From contig NZ_JAUTWS010000002.1 in assembly GCF_030657435.1 (NCBI RefSeq), forward strand, positions 1-64,000: a DNA stretch of 64,000 nucleotides. Reading direction: 5' to 3'. The position numbers and the translations under genes were made by a program. Below are positions 42,805-52,287 of this stretch, piece by piece. Origin of the DNA: Paracraurococcus lichenis. Its GTDB lineage: Bacteria > Pseudomonadota > Alphaproteobacteria > Acetobacterales > Acetobacteraceae. The notes below the pieces were generated by a model. It saw only the letters and a list, made by a program, of their open reading frames with translations. It searched no databases and was not told where the DNA came from. The first letter of the stretch is position 1. Each line of letters opens with the position of its first letter.

Positions 42805-43673
42805 TGCCGATGCGCTGGCAGGTCGGCGGCGTCACCGTCACCCGGCTGGTCGAGCTGGAGATGACCGGCGGCAGCCGCTTCCTGCTGCCGCAGGCGACGC
42901 CGGAGGCAGTGCGGGAGATCCCCTGGCTGGTGCCGCATTTCGCGGACGAGTCGGGCAAGCTGCGCATGAGCATCCATGCCCTCGTCATCGAGACGCCGGG
43001 CGGGCGGCGCATCCTGGTGGATACCTGCCTCGGCAACGACAAGCAGGGCCGTAGGATCCCGCACTGGAACGACCGGCAGGGCAGCTTCCTGCAGGACATG
43101 GCGGCGGCCGGCTTCCCGCCGGAGAGCATCGACACGGTGCTCTGCACCCATCTGCATGTGGACCATGTCGGCTGGAACACGCGGCTGGTGGAAGGGCGCT
43201 GGGTGCCGACCTTCCCGCGGGCGCGCTACCTCTTCGGCCGGCGGGAATTCGAGCACTGGGCGCAGGGGGAGGCGGGCGGCGAGCCGCAGCGCGCGGTCTT
43301 TGCCGATTCCGTGCAGCCGGTCATGCAGGCCGGGCTGGCGGAGCTGGTCGAGGCCGACCACCGCCTCTGCGAGGAGGTGCGGCTGGTGCCGAGCTTCGGC
43401 CACACGCCCGGCCATTGCAGCGTGCTGATCGAATCCGGCGGCGAGGAGGCGCTGATCACCGGCGACATCGCGCACCATCCCTGCCAGCTCGCCCGGCTGG
43501 ACTGGAACTCCACCGCCGACAGCGACCCGCAACAGGCCGAGGCGACGCGGCGTGCCGTCTTCGGCGGCGTCGCCGGCCGGCCGGTGCTGGTCATCGGCAC
43601 GCATTTCGCCGGGCCGACCGCCGGGCGCGTGGTGCCGGACGGCGAGGGCTTCCGCCTGCTGGTCTGCTGGTAG
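42804..43673 (+). CDS. Metallo-beta-lactamase-fold hydrolase
   Basis: This is a 289-residue cytoplasmic MBL-fold hydrolase. The metal site is seen as CTHLHVDHVGWN (about residue 113), FGHTPGHCS (about 203), ITGDIAHHP (about 222) and a final His in VIGTHFAGPT. No signal peptide is present, unlike the MBL protein at 33 kb. It lies in a short plus-strand run with the serine hydrolase and, 79 bp on, the CoA-transferase genes, which suggests ester or lactone hydrolysis in the same catabolic route. Confidence 0.82.
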   Translation: MPMRWQVGGVTVTRLVELEMTGGSRFLLPQATPEAVREIPWLVPHFADESGKLRMSIHALVIETPGGRRILVDTCLGNDKQGRRIPHWNDRQGSFLQDMAAAGFPPESIDTVLCTHLHVDHVGWNTRLVEGRWVPTFPRARYLFGRREFEHWAQGEAGGEPQRAVFADSVQPVMQAGLAELVEADHRLCEEVRLVPSFGHTPGHCSVLIESGGEEALITGDIAHHPCQLARLDWNSTADSDPQQAEATRRAVFGGVAGRPVLVIGTHFAGPTAGRVVPDGEGFRLLVCW

Positions 43674-43752
43674 CGGCGCTGGCCTTCCCGCCGCGGCGCC
43701 GCTGCGCCACACTCGGCGGCAAGGACGAACGACGCGGAGGGACGTCCACCGC

Positions 43753-44451
43753 ATGATCGACAAATTCGTGCGTTCCATGGCGGAGGCCATGGACGGCATC
43801 CGCGATGGTTCGACCATCCTGATGCCGGGCTTCGGCGAGGTCGGGGCACCGAATGCCCTGCTCGAGGGCCTGATCGAGCAGGGCGCGACCGGGCTGACGC
43901 TGGTCATCAACTCAGCCGGGCGGCTGCGCGTGCCGGGCAGGCCGCCGAACGCGGTGGCGCGGCTGATCGATCTGGGCCGCGTGCGCAAGGTGATCACCAG
44001 CTTCGTCCGCGCCAACAGCGTCGCCGGCGACTGGGTGCGCGACGGAAAGCTGGAGGCGGAGGTGATCCCGCAGGGGACGCTCGCCGAGCGGATCCGCGCC
44101 GCGGGCGCCGGCATCCCTGCCTTCTTCACCCCGACCGGCGCCGGCACGCTGGTGGCGGAAGGCAAGGAACTGCGCGAGTACAATGGCCGCCCCTGCGTGC
44201 TGGAGGAGGCGCTGCCCGGCGACGTCGCGCTGATCGAGGCCTGGATGGCCGATCGCTGGGGCAACCTGACCTACAGGGAGAGCGGGCAGAACTTCAACCC
44301 GATCATGGCCATGGCGGCGAAGCTGACCATCGCGCAGGCGCACCATGTCGCCGATCTGGGCCAGCTTCCGGCCAACCACATCCACACCCCGGGCATCTTC
44401 GTCGACCGCGTGCTGCACCTGCCGGTCGGCGACCCCGAACTGCCGCGCTGA
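43753..44451 (+). CDS. CoA-transferase subunit A
   Basis: The 232-residue alpha subunit of a family I CoA-transferase (3-oxoacid/3-oxoadipate type) has GSTILMPGFGEVGAPNALLEGLIEQG at about 19-44 and FFTPTGAGTLVAEGKELREYNGR at about 124. The normal GGFG glycine stretch is PGFG here. It moves CoA from succinyl- or acetyl-CoA to an organic acid, together with the next gene. It follows the MBL hydrolase by 79 bp. The acid cannot be named. Confidence 0.86.
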   Translation: MIDKFVRSMAEAMDGIRDGSTILMPGFGEVGAPNALLEGLIEQGATGLTLVINSAGRLRVPGRPPNAVARLIDLGRVRKVITSFVRANSVAGDWVRDGKLEAEVIPQGTLAERIRAAGAGIPAFFTPTGAGTLVAEGKELREYNGRPCVLEEALPGDVALIEAWMADRWGNLTYRESGQNFNPIMAMAAKLTIAQAHHVADLGQLPANHIHTPGIFVDRVLHLPVGDPELPR

Positions 44452-44464
44452 GGACGGAGGGGCG

Positions 44465-45115
44465 ATGAGCGACGACATCCTTCCGCTGGACCGCAACGGC
44501 ATGGCGGCGCGCGTGGCGCGCGACGTGCCGGAGGGCTGGTATGTCAATCTCGGCATCGGCATCCCGACGCTGGTCGCCGACCACATCCCACCGGAGCGCG
44601 AGGTGGTGGTGCATTCGGAGAACGGCGTGCTCGGCATCGGCCCCGCGCCGGCGGCGCACCGGCAGAATCCCTGGCTGATCAATGCCAGCACCCAGCGCGT
44701 CTCACTCCGCCCCGGCGGCGCCTTCGTCCACCATGCCGACAGCTTCGCCATGGTGCGGGGCGGGCATCTCGACCTCTGCGTGCTCGGCGGCTTCCAGGTG
44801 GCGGAGAACGGCGACCTGGCGAATTGGGCGCATGCGGCCGCCGAGGTCGGGCGGCAGATCGGCGGTGCGATGGACCTGGCGGTCGGCGCGAAGCGCGTCT
44901 GGGTGGTGATGGAGCACACCACCAAGGACGGCAAGCCGCGCATCCTGCGGCGCTGCAGCTACCCGCTGACGGCGGCGCGCTGCGTCAGCCGGGTCTATAC
45001 CAACCTCGCGGTGCTGGAGGTGACGGCGAGGGGCTTCGCCGTGCTGGACATGCTGCCCGGCCTCACGCTCGAGGCCCTGCAGGCGCGGACGGAGGCGCCG
45101 CTCTACGCGGCCTGA
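44465..45115 (+). CDS. CoA-transferase subunit B
   Basis: The 216-residue beta subunit carries the catalytic glutamate in HSENGVLGIGP (Glu52), which forms the CoA thioester. Also seen are YVNLGIGIPTLVADHIP and VVMEHTTKDGKPRIL. It starts 13 bp after subunit A. Its last 13 bases overlap the end of the convergent FAD monooxygenase gene. Confidence 0.88.
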   Translation: MSDDILPLDRNGMAARVARDVPEGWYVNLGIGIPTLVADHIPPEREVVVHSENGVLGIGPAPAAHRQNPWLINASTQRVSLRPGGAFVHHADSFAMVRGGHLDLCVLGGFQVAENGDLANWAHAAAEVGRQIGGAMDLAVGAKRVWVVMEHTTKDGKPRILRRCSYPLTAARCVSRVYTNLAVLEVTARGFAVLDMLPGLTLEALQARTEAPLYAA

Positions 45116-46719
45116 CGGCCGAGCAGCCGATCCAGCGCGTCGCGCAGCACGCCCTCCGGATCGGCAGCGCCGTCGCGGCTGCGCCAGGCGACATAGCCAT
45201 CCGGCCGCACCAGCACGGCGCCCCGGGGCGAGACCTCGTAGGCCGCATGCCAGGCATTCTCCGGGTCGGCCAGCCTGCCGCCGATCACATGCGCTGACAT
45301 GGGCGGATTGCCGCTGCCGGCGAGGGCACGTGCCGCCGCGGCCCAGCCCGCGCCCTCCCGACCCGCGAGCAGCACGAAGCGTTTGCCCAGCAGGTCGATG
45401 GTCGAGAGCCGCGTGTCGCCCTGCTGCAGCCAGACATGCGGCGCGCGGCTGCCGGGGCGGGCGCTCGGCAGGTATTCGGTGATCGGATCCTCCGGCATCA
45501 GCGGTGGCGTGCCGTCCGCCAGCACCGCGGCGCTCTCATAGGGCACGCCGAAGATGAGGCCCTGCTCGTTCAGGAATTCCCGGCGCGGCAGCACCGCGCT
45601 GCTCTGCTTCGCGGTGCGGCCCATGGAGAGGGCATTGGCGAGGCTGGTGCGCGTCGTGAGTTCCGCCAGCGGCCGCCGCTCGGCATCGTAGCTGTCGAGC
45701 AGCGCCTCGCCCGCCTCGCCGCGCTCCACCGCCGCCAGCTTCCAGCAGAGGTTCAGCACGTCCTGCACGCCGGTGTTCATGCCGAAGCCGCCGGTCGGCG
45801 GGATCTCATGCGCCGCATCGCCGGCAAGGAACATCCGCCCGTCGCGGTAGCGCTCCGCGACGATGGCCGAGGCTTCCCAATAGGAGACGCCCAGCACCTC
45901 CACCGGCAGGTCCGGCAGGCCCGCCGCCTGGCGGACCAGCGCGGTGCAGAATTCGGGGGTGAAGTCGGCGGGACGGTAGCCGTAATGGGCGAGGCTGTGG
46001 ATCAGGAAGCCCCAGCGGTCGCGCGCGTTGATGGTCAGGAAGGTGCCGCGCAGCGAGGGCTGCTCCACGAAATAGAGCGCGGCGGGGCGGTCCTTCACCC
46101 ATTCCGTCAGGTCGGCGCGGACGAGGATATTGACGCTGTCATAGACTTTCTCCTCGCCCGGCATGCGCACACCCATGGCGCGGCGGACGCGGCTCTGCGC
46201 ACCATCGGCGGCGATCAGCCAGCGGGCGCGGATCCCGGTCTCGGCGCCGGTGGCGAGGTCGCGGATGGTGGCGGAGATGCCGTTCGCATCGCGGCGGAAG
46301 GCCGTCATCTCCGTGGCGAAGCGCACGTCGCCGAGGCCCGCCGCCTCGGCATGGCGGCGCAGCACCGGCTCCAGGTCGTCCTGCGCGCAGAGGCAGTTGG
46401 TGGTGGGCGTCACCGCCAGGTTCTTCGGCAGCGCGCGGCCGGGCACGCGCCGCTCGATCTCGCGGCCGGCCAGGCTCTCGGTCCAGACGATCAGGCCGGT
46501 GCTCCCGGCGGAGAGGCCGGCGGCGTGGATGTCCTCCTCGAGCCCGAGCTGGCGGTACATCTCCATGGTGCGGGCATTGATGCCGCGCGCCTTGGGCACG
46601 CGGGAGGTGCCGTCGTGCCGCTCCACCAGCAGCGATCGCACGCCCGCGCGCGAGAGCAGGAGCGAGGCGGTGAGGCCGACCGGGCCGCCGCCGATGATGA
46701 GGACGGGGATCTCGAGCAT
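45103..46719 (-). CDS. FAD-dependent aromatic-type monooxygenase (last gene of the nine-gene operon)
   Basis: This is a 538-residue group A flavoprotein hydroxylase (MhpA/PheA-like length). The FAD ADP site is IGGGPVGLTASLLLSRAGV (about 9-27), the DG motif is LIAADGAQSRVRR and the second FAD site is FLAGDAAHEIPPTGGFGMNTGVQDVLNLCWKL. The C-terminal thioredoxin-like extension is present. Such enzymes hydroxylate phenols or N-heteroaromatics with NAD(P)H and oxygen. It is about as long as, but distinct from, the monooxygenase at 48-50 kb. Confidence 0.86.
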   Translation of the reverse strand: MLEIPVLIIGGGPVGLTASLLLSRAGVRSLLVERHDGTSRVPKARGINARTMEMYRQLGLEEDIHAAGLSAGSTGLIVWTESLAGREIERRVPGRALPKNLAVTPTTNCLCAQDDLEPVLRRHAEAAGLGDVRFATEMTAFRRDANGISATIRDLATGAETGIRARWLIAADGAQSRVRRAMGVRMPGEEKVYDSVNILVRADLTEWVKDRPAALYFVEQPSLRGTFLTINARDRWGFLIHSLAHYGYRPADFTPEFCTALVRQAAGLPDLPVEVLGVSYWEASAIVAERYRDGRMFLAGDAAHEIPPTGGFGMNTGVQDVLNLCWKLAAVERGEAGEALLDSYDAERRPLAELTTRTSLANALSMGRTAKQSSAVLPRREFLNEQGLIFGVPYESAAVLADGTPPLMPEDPITEYLPSARPGSRAPHVWLQQGDTRLSTIDLLGKRFVLLAGREGAGWAAAARALAGSGNPPMSAHVIGGRLADPENAWHAAYEVSPRGAVLVRPDGYVAWRSRDGAADPEGVLRDALDRLLGRQAA

Positions 46720-46732
46720 CGCCTGCGTGTCC

Positions 46733-47695
46733 CTATTGCCGACCCATGCCGATGCGCTTCGCCAGGGCGCGCTGCATGGCGAGTTCTTTCGTGAGATGCG
46801 CCGCGAATTCCTCGGGCGTCGAGCCGGGGCCTTCCGAATCGCTCTCGCGCATCAGCCGCGCCAACAGCGGCGTGCGCATGGCGGCGTGGATGGCCTGCTG
46901 CACCGTGAGGATGCGCTCGCGCGGCGTGCCGCCGGTGGTCCAGACGCCGCCCATGCCGATCAGCTCCCAGTCGCGGTAGCCGAGCTCCTGCATGGTCGGC
47001 ACATCGGGGAAGATCAGGGAGCGGCGCGTGCCGGTATAGCCGAAGGCGCGCAGGCGGCCGGCGCGGATATGCGGCTCCGAGGGCGGCAGGGTGGAGAAGG
47101 CGAGGTCCACCTGGTCCGCCAGCATGGCGGTGATGGAAGGGCCGGTGCCCTGCAGCACCAGCGTCAGCAGCTCGGCGCCGGTGAACTCGCGGAACTGCTC
47201 TGCGCCGAGATGGGTGATGTTGCCGACGCCGGTCATGGCGCAGGTGAGGCCGCCGGGCTTCGACTTCGCCAGCGCCACCAGCTCCGCCATGTCGCGCGCC
47301 GGCAGGGTCGCGCGGCCGACCAGCATCATGCCGTTGCCGGTGGAGACGAGGGAGACGGGGGCGAGGTCGCGCTCCGGGTCGTAGGGCAGGGGCACGGTGC
47401 CGAAGACCATGTTCCCGACGAAGCTGCCGGTGGTGTAGAGCAGGGTCGTGCCGTCGGGCTTCGCCGTCGCGACCGCCTGCGCGGCGATGATGCCGTTGGC
47501 GCCCGGCTTGTTCTCGAAGACCACGGTCTGGCCCAGCAGGCGCGACATCTCCTCGGCCAGCGGACGGCCGGTGATGTCGAGCGGCCCGCCGGGCGCGAAG
47601 GGCACGAGCATGCGCAGCGGCCGGTCCGGGAAGCGCTCGGTCTGCGCCAGCGCCGGCGAGGCGCAGGTGGCGGCGAGCAGCGTGCGGCGGCGCAT
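46733..47695 (-). CDS. Tripartite tricarboxylate transporter (Bug/TctC) receptor 1
   Basis: The 320-residue periplasmic receptor has a short signal (RRRTLLAATCASPALAQ) and the family blocks RMLVPFAPGGPLDITGRPLAEEM and VFENKPGANGI. It captures an organic acid for uptake. No TctA/TctB membrane genes are present. It is clearly a close paralog of the receptor at 54.5-55.4 kb (shared TTGSFxGN and PLPYDPxRDxAPV stretches). It sits between hydrolase and monooxygenase genes inside the operon, 1 bp after the hydrolase stop. Confidence 0.87.
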   Translation of the reverse strand: MRRRTLLAATCASPALAQTERFPDRPLRMLVPFAPGGPLDITGRPLAEEMSRLLGQTVVFENKPGANGIIAAQAVATAKPDGTTLLYTTGSFVGNMVFGTVPLPYDPERDLAPVSLVSTGNGMMLVGRATLPARDMAELVALAKSKPGGLTCAMTGVGNITHLGAEQFREFTGAELLTLVLQGTGPSITAMLADQVDLAFSTLPPSEPHIRAGRLRAFGYTGTRRSLIFPDVPTMQELGYRDWELIGMGGVWTTGGTPRERILTVQQAIHAAMRTPLLARLMRESDSEGPGSTPEEFAAHLTKELAMQRALAKRIGMGRQ

Positions 47696-47696
47696 C

Positions 47697-48482
47697 TCAA
47701 TGGCCCAGCAGGAAGGGCGTGATGGCGGCGGCGATGCGCTCCGGCGCCTGGATGGTGCCGACATGCCCGAGTCCCTCCAGCACGATGCTGCGCGCGCCCG
47801 GGATCTCCGCCGCGATCGAGAGGCTATGGGCGGGCGGCACCAGCCGGTCCTCCGCCTGGGCCAGCACCAGCGTGGGCGCGGCGATGCCGGAGAGGTCGAG
47901 CAGCGGCGCCTGCGGGATCAGCGCATTGCGGCGGGCGCGCTGCGCCGGATTGCGCGTGCCGCCGGCGAAGCGCCGGGCGAGCTCGGGATGCGCGGCAAGA
48001 TGCGCCTCGGGGTAGAACCAGCGGGCGATCCGCGCGGCATTCGCTTCCGGGTCGGCGCGCAGCCGGCCAAGCTCCGCCGCGGCCTCCGGGTTGATGTCGG
48101 CGATGCTGCGACCGATGCGGATGGCGGCCGAGAGGACCAGGCGGTCGATGCGCGCGGGGTGCCGCACCGCCAGCGCCTGGGCGATGACGCTGCCGAGGGA
48201 GCTGCCGAAGACATGCGCCCGCGCATGGCCGAGCGCCGCGATCAGCGCCGCCGCGTCGTCGGCCAGCGCCTCGATCCCGTAGGGCGTGTCGGGGTTGCGC
48301 GTCTGCCCGGAATCGCGCTGGTCACAGGCGATGCAGGCGAAGTGCGGCGCGAGATGCGGGACGAAGCCGTCATATTGCGTGTGGTCGGCCTCGCCGCCAT
48401 GCAGCAGGAGCAGCGGCGGGCCCTCGCCCGTGACGGCATAGGCGATCTCGAGGCCGGGGCCGGCTGCGGCATGGCGGATCAT
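47697..48482 (-). CDS. Alpha/beta hydrolase
   Basis: This 261-residue alpha/beta-fold hydrolase has the nucleophile elbow FGSSLGS (Ser95), oxyanion segment LLLLHGGEAD, a late Asp in EDRLVPP and the catalytic His in GLGHVGT. The length and motifs fit the MhpC or esterase group. Its start overlaps the FAD monooxygenase stop by 4 bp, so it may act on that enzyme's product. Confidence 0.84.
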   Translation of the reverse strand: MIRHAAAGPGLEIAYAVTGEGPPLLLLHGGEADHTQYDGFVPHLAPHFACIACDQRDSGQTRNPDTPYGIEALADDAAALIAALGHARAHVFGSSLGSVIAQALAVRHPARIDRLVLSAAIRIGRSIADINPEAAAELGRLRADPEANAARIARWFYPEAHLAAHPELARRFAGGTRNPAQRARRNALIPQAPLLDLSGIAAPTLVLAQAEDRLVPPAHSLSIAAEIPGARSIVLEGLGHVGTIQAPERIAAAITPFLLGH

Positions 48483-50104
48483 GCCAGCGTCCCGCCCTGC
48501 AGCACGCGCGTCAGCGCCTCCGCGACCGCGCGCGCCGGGTCCTCCGGGATCCAGGGCATGCGCCAGGCAACGTGGCCGTCCGGCCGCACCAGGCAGGCGC
48601 CGCGCTGGCCCATGCGGAAACCGTCGGCATAGTCGACGCGCGGCATGGTGCGGAGCTGGATCGGCAGGCCGACCGCCTCGCTGGCGCGCTTTCCGGCCTC
48701 CAGCCAGTCCTGGCCGAGCGGGCCGGTGACGAGGACGAATTCCTTGTCGAACCAGTCGATGGTGGAGTGCTTGCGCGCGTGGTCGAGCCAGAGATGCGGG
48801 AAGCGCGCGCCATGCCGGTCGTTCGGGCGGTAGATGCGGCTGTCATGGCCGCGCGCCACCGTGCCGTCCGGGATCACCGCGCCTTCCTCGTAATGGAAGC
48901 CGAGCGCCTGGCCGACGCTGTGCAGGTGGTTGTCCATGTCGTCCAGCCAGAAGGTGATGCGGTCCGGCTGGCCGCTGCGCGCCGCGGCCTCCATGTGCTG
49001 GTAGCGGTGGCGGTTGCCGAGGCTGAAATCGGCATTGCTGTGGGCGACCGGCCGGCGCTCCACGTCGTAGGTGTCGAGCAGCCGCTCCGGCGCCCGGCCG
49101 CGCAGCACATAGGCCAGCTTCCAGGCCAGGTTGTGCGCATCCTGCACGCCGGAGTTCAGCCCGAAGCCGCCGGTCGGCGGGAAGCGGTGCGCGGCGTCGC
49201 CCACCAGCAGCACGCGGCCGCGCCGGAAGCGCTCCGCCACCTGCCGCGAGACGCGCCAGACGGAGCGGTTGAGCAGCGTGACGTCGAGGTCCGGCACGCC
49301 GGTCTGCCGGCGGATGAGCTCGACCACCTCCGCATCCGTCCAGGGATGCGGCCGGTCGTCCTGCTGCTGGCCGATCTGCGTCACCGTCAGCCAGCGGTCG
49401 CGGCCATTGGTGTTGAGGATGGTCGAGACCGGCACGCCCGGGATGGGCGAGATGATGCGGTAGCCCGCGGCCTCCCTGGTGATGGGGAAGCGGGAGAGGT
49501 CGCCGCGCCAGTACTCGTTCGACATGACGGCGAGGGTGGATGGCCCCTGCATCTCGATCCCCGCGGCGCGGCGCGTGCCGCTGCCGGCGCCGTCGGCGGC
49601 GATCAGCCATTGCGCGCGGAACCAGCGCTCCTCCCCGCCGCCGGTCGGGCGGGTGCGGACGGAAACGCTGTCCGGGCCTTCCTCAAAGCCCAGCACCTCG
49701 GTCGAGAACAGCACGCGCGCATGCGGGGAGCGCTGGAGCTCGGCATGGATTTCCTCCTCCACCGCATCCTGCGCGACCAGCGACTTCCAGGCCGGCGTAT
49801 GGCCCTCGTTCGGCTCCGGCCGGGTGCGGCCGATCTCGCGGCCGGCGATGCTCTCGACGAAAACGAACATGTCGGAGCCGTCCTGCAACCCGCGGTCGCG
49901 GATCCGCTGCTCGATCCCCCATTGGCGGAAGATCTCCATGGTGCGGATCCAGCAGCCCCGCGACTTCGGGTGGTCGGTCGTGGTCGCGCTCTTCTCCGCC
50001 ACCACGCAGTCCACGCCGAAGCGGTGCAGCAGCAGCGCCATGGCAAGGCCGACCGGGCCGCCGCCCACGATGAAGACCGGTATGCGCTGCGGATCAGGCG
50101 GCAT
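48479..50104 (-). CDS. FAD-dependent aromatic-type monooxygenase
   Basis: This is a 541-residue group A hydroxylase: FAD site IVGGGPVGLAMALLLHRFGV (about 12-31), DG motif LIAADGAGSGTRR and GDAAHRFPPTGGFGLNSGVQDAHNLAWKL. It is a second, divergent copy of the operon's monooxygenase type, with a C-terminal domain of about 150 residues. Its start overlaps the HSL-type hydrolase end by 11 bp and its end overlaps the next hydrolase by 4 bp. Confidence 0.86.
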   Translation of the reverse strand: MPPDPQRIPVFIVGGGPVGLAMALLLHRFGVDCVVAEKSATTTDHPKSRGCWIRTMEIFRQWGIEQRIRDRGLQDGSDMFVFVESIAGREIGRTRPEPNEGHTPAWKSLVAQDAVEEEIHAELQRSPHARVLFSTEVLGFEEGPDSVSVRTRPTGGGEERWFRAQWLIAADGAGSGTRRAAGIEMQGPSTLAVMSNEYWRGDLSRFPITREAAGYRIISPIPGVPVSTILNTNGRDRWLTVTQIGQQQDDRPHPWTDAEVVELIRRQTGVPDLDVTLLNRSVWRVSRQVAERFRRGRVLLVGDAAHRFPPTGGFGLNSGVQDAHNLAWKLAYVLRGRAPERLLDTYDVERRPVAHSNADFSLGNRHRYQHMEAAARSGQPDRITFWLDDMDNHLHSVGQALGFHYEEGAVIPDGTVARGHDSRIYRPNDRHGARFPHLWLDHARKHSTIDWFDKEFVLVTGPLGQDWLEAGKRASEAVGLPIQLRTMPRVDYADGFRMGQRGACLVRPDGHVAWRMPWIPEDPARAVAEALTRVLQGGTLA

Positions 50105-51041
50105 GGGCGGGCTCCTTCGTCAGGGCGGCGCCGAGTGCGGCGGCGCTTTCGGCCAAGCAGCGGCGCACGGCAGAGACGAGGCGGCCGTAGCGGATGAAGC
50201 CGTGGTTCAGCCCCTCGCAGCGCAGCAGCCGGCACGGGATGCCGGCCTCGGCGAGCCTGGCCGCGAGCGCCTCGTTCTGGTCGAGCAGCGGGTCGAGCGT
50301 CCCGATGGTCAGCAGCGCCGGCGGCAGGCCGCGGAGATCGGCCAGCAGCGGCGCGGCGCGCCAGTCCCGCCGCTGCGCCGGGTCGGTCAGGTAATTTGCC
50401 CAGAGCCATTCGGCCGAGGCGATGGAGAGCCCCGCCGCGCCCTGGCCGAAGCGCTGCCAGGAGGCGCTGTCTGTCTCCGTGTCATAGGCGCCGTAGTGCA
50501 GCAGCAGGAAGCGCGGCCGCGGCCCGCCGGCATCCCGCAGCGCCAGCGCCGCGCCGAGCGCGAGATTGGCCCCGGCGGAGTCGCCGCCCAGCGCCAGGCG
50601 CCCGGGATCGATGCCGAACTCGCAGGCATTCGCCGCGGCCCAGCGGAAACCCGCGACCATGTCCTCATGCGCCGCGGGGAAGCGGTGCTCCGGCAGCAGC
50701 CGGTAGTCGAGGTGCAGCGCGGCGCAGCCTGAGCCACGGACGATGTCGCGCAACACATGGTCCCAGCCATCCAGGCTGCCGACCGCGAAGCTACCGCCAT
50801 GCGCATAGACCAGCAGCGGCACCGGCGCATGCGCCGCATCTGGCCGATAGAGCCGGGCGCGCAGCCCGCCCGGCAGGGTCAGCGTGTGCTCCTCCCGCAG
50901 GGGCTCGCTGCCCTTCGCGAGGAAGGCGGAGATGCGGTCGAGCGCGGCGCGCGCCTCGGCGATCGGCGCCGTCACCGGGCTGGCCGCGACCAGCCCGCGC
51001 TCCCGCAGCAGCGCGGCCGCCGCGGCCAGCTCCGGGTCCAT
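50094..51041 (-). CDS. Alpha/beta hydrolase of the HSL (hormone-sensitive lipase) family
   Basis: This is a 315-residue esterase with the HSL oxyanion motif YAHGGSFAVGS and nucleophile elbow GGDSAGAN. The late catalytic His is in GLNHGFIRYG. The cap is N-terminal, as in the family. The ATG at 51041 lies 1 bp after the LLM oxidoreductase stop. It probably cleaves an ester or lactone formed during degradation. Confidence 0.86.
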   Translation of the reverse strand: MDPELAAAAALLRERGLVAASPVTAPIAEARAALDRISAFLAKGSEPLREEHTLTLPGGLRARLYRPDAAHAPVPLLVYAHGGSFAVGSLDGWDHVLRDIVRGSGCAALHLDYRLLPEHRFPAAHEDMVAGFRWAAANACEFGIDPGRLALGGDSAGANLALGAALALRDAGGPRPRFLLLHYGAYDTETDSASWQRFGQGAAGLSIASAEWLWANYLTDPAQRRDWRAAPLLADLRGLPPALLTIGTLDPLLDQNEALAARLAEAGIPCRLLRCEGLNHGFIRYGRLVSAVRRCLAESAAALGAALTKEPAHAA

Positions 51042-51042
51042 C

Positions 51043-52263
51043 TCAGCCGACCTCGACCGGCGCGACCTCGCGCAGCCGCGGCAGGACCTCCTGCGAGAAG
51101 AGCCGGATGCCCTTCTTCGATTCCGCATGCGTCATGGGGCCGGAACGGCCGACCAGCACGAGATGCCCGAAGCCGCCGACCTTGTCGTAGAACTCCATGA
51201 TCTGGCGGTGGACGCTGTCCGGGTTGCCGGCGAAGAGGATGCCCTGGTCCATCGCCTCCTTCGCCGTCAGGCCCATCAGCTTCGCGGCGTTCTGGCTGGC
51301 GGGCGTCACGCCCTTCTCGGCATCCCGCAGGGCAAGGCCGGCATCCGCCTTCGGCCTGGTGCGGTAGAGGCCGGGCGCGGCCTGCGGCGGCGCCGCGCCG
51401 GGGAGGAACTTGTTGTATTGCGGCGCCGATTTCAGGGAGGTGTTGAGGAACCAGAGCAGCTTGCTGCCGACCTCGATCCCTTCCTCCTCGGTGTCGCCGA
51501 CATAGACCAGGGCGGCATAGGCGAAATTGTCGGTGGTCACGCGCGGCAGCCCGGCCTCCCGCCGCGCCTTCCGGTGCGCCTCATAGGCGGCCCTGGTGCC
51601 TTCCGGCCCGCGCAGCACCAGCACATGCCGGTAGCCGCGGCGGCCGACCTCGGCGGCGCTCCGCGGGTCGCCGGTCGCCGCCCACATCGGCGGCGTCGGG
51701 CGCTGGTAGGGGCCGGGCCAGATATTGATGTGGCGATGGCTGAAATGCTTGCCCTCCCAGGAGACCGGGCCGTCATGGCTGGTCAGCGCCTTGGTGACGA
51801 GGTCGATCGCCTCCCAGAAGCGCTCCTCGTTGTTCACCGGCTGCATGTTGGCCGAGGCCATCTCGGTCCCGCCCGACTTGACGAAGCCGATGTCGAAGCG
51901 GCCGCGCAGCATGGTATCGGCGGTGGCGTATTCCTCCGCCACGCGCACCGGATCGGGGCGGAGCGAGATGAGCGTGCCGAGGCTCAGTACCCGCACGTTC
52001 TTCGTCTGCCGCGCCAGCGCGCCGGTCACCATCGGGTTGGAGCCGATCATCGAGTTGATGCCGGCATGGTGCTCGATGCAGACGACATTCATGCCCATCT
52101 CGTCGCAGAGGGCGAACTCGTCCAGCACCTCCTCGAAATGCCGCGCCGCGACCTGCGGGTCGCAATAGCGGTTGGGCAGGCTGGCGCGCACCGAATCGGC
52201 GGCGTCGGTGATCTCCTTGGGGACGTCGGGATAGGGAATCTCGCACTGCCACCAGGCATCCAT
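51043..52263 (-). CDS. LLM-class flavin-dependent monooxygenase
   Basis: This is a 406-residue luciferase-family flavoprotein. Seen are a long leader WWQCEIPYPDVP, then EHHAGINSMIGSNPMVTGALARQT, LRGRFDIGFVKSGGTEM (flavin phosphate loop) and PTPPMWAATGDPRSA. Relatives include alkane-sulfonate, limonene and RutA-type monooxygenases that use reduced FMN and oxygen. No flavin reductase is adjacent. The nearest nitroreductase-type gene is 45 kb away. It is the fourth gene of the operon. Confidence 0.84.
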   Translation of the reverse strand: MDAWWQCEIPYPDVPKEITDAADSVRASLPNRYCDPQVAARHFEEVLDEFALCDEMGMNVVCIEHHAGINSMIGSNPMVTGALARQTKNVRVLSLGTLISLRPDPVRVAEEYATADTMLRGRFDIGFVKSGGTEMASANMQPVNNEERFWEAIDLVTKALTSHDGPVSWEGKHFSHRHINIWPGPYQRPTPPMWAATGDPRSAAEVGRRGYRHVLVLRGPEGTRAAYEAHRKARREAGLPRVTTDNFAYAALVYVGDTEEEGIEVGSKLLWFLNTSLKSAPQYNKFLPGAAPPQAAPGLYRTRPKADAGLALRDAEKGVTPASQNAAKLMGLTAKEAMDQGILFAGNPDSVHRQIMEFYDKVGGFGHLVLVGRSGPMTHAESKKGIRLFSQEVLPRLREVAPVEVG

Positions 52264-52287
52264 GGTCGTCTCTCCGGAAGAAGGGGA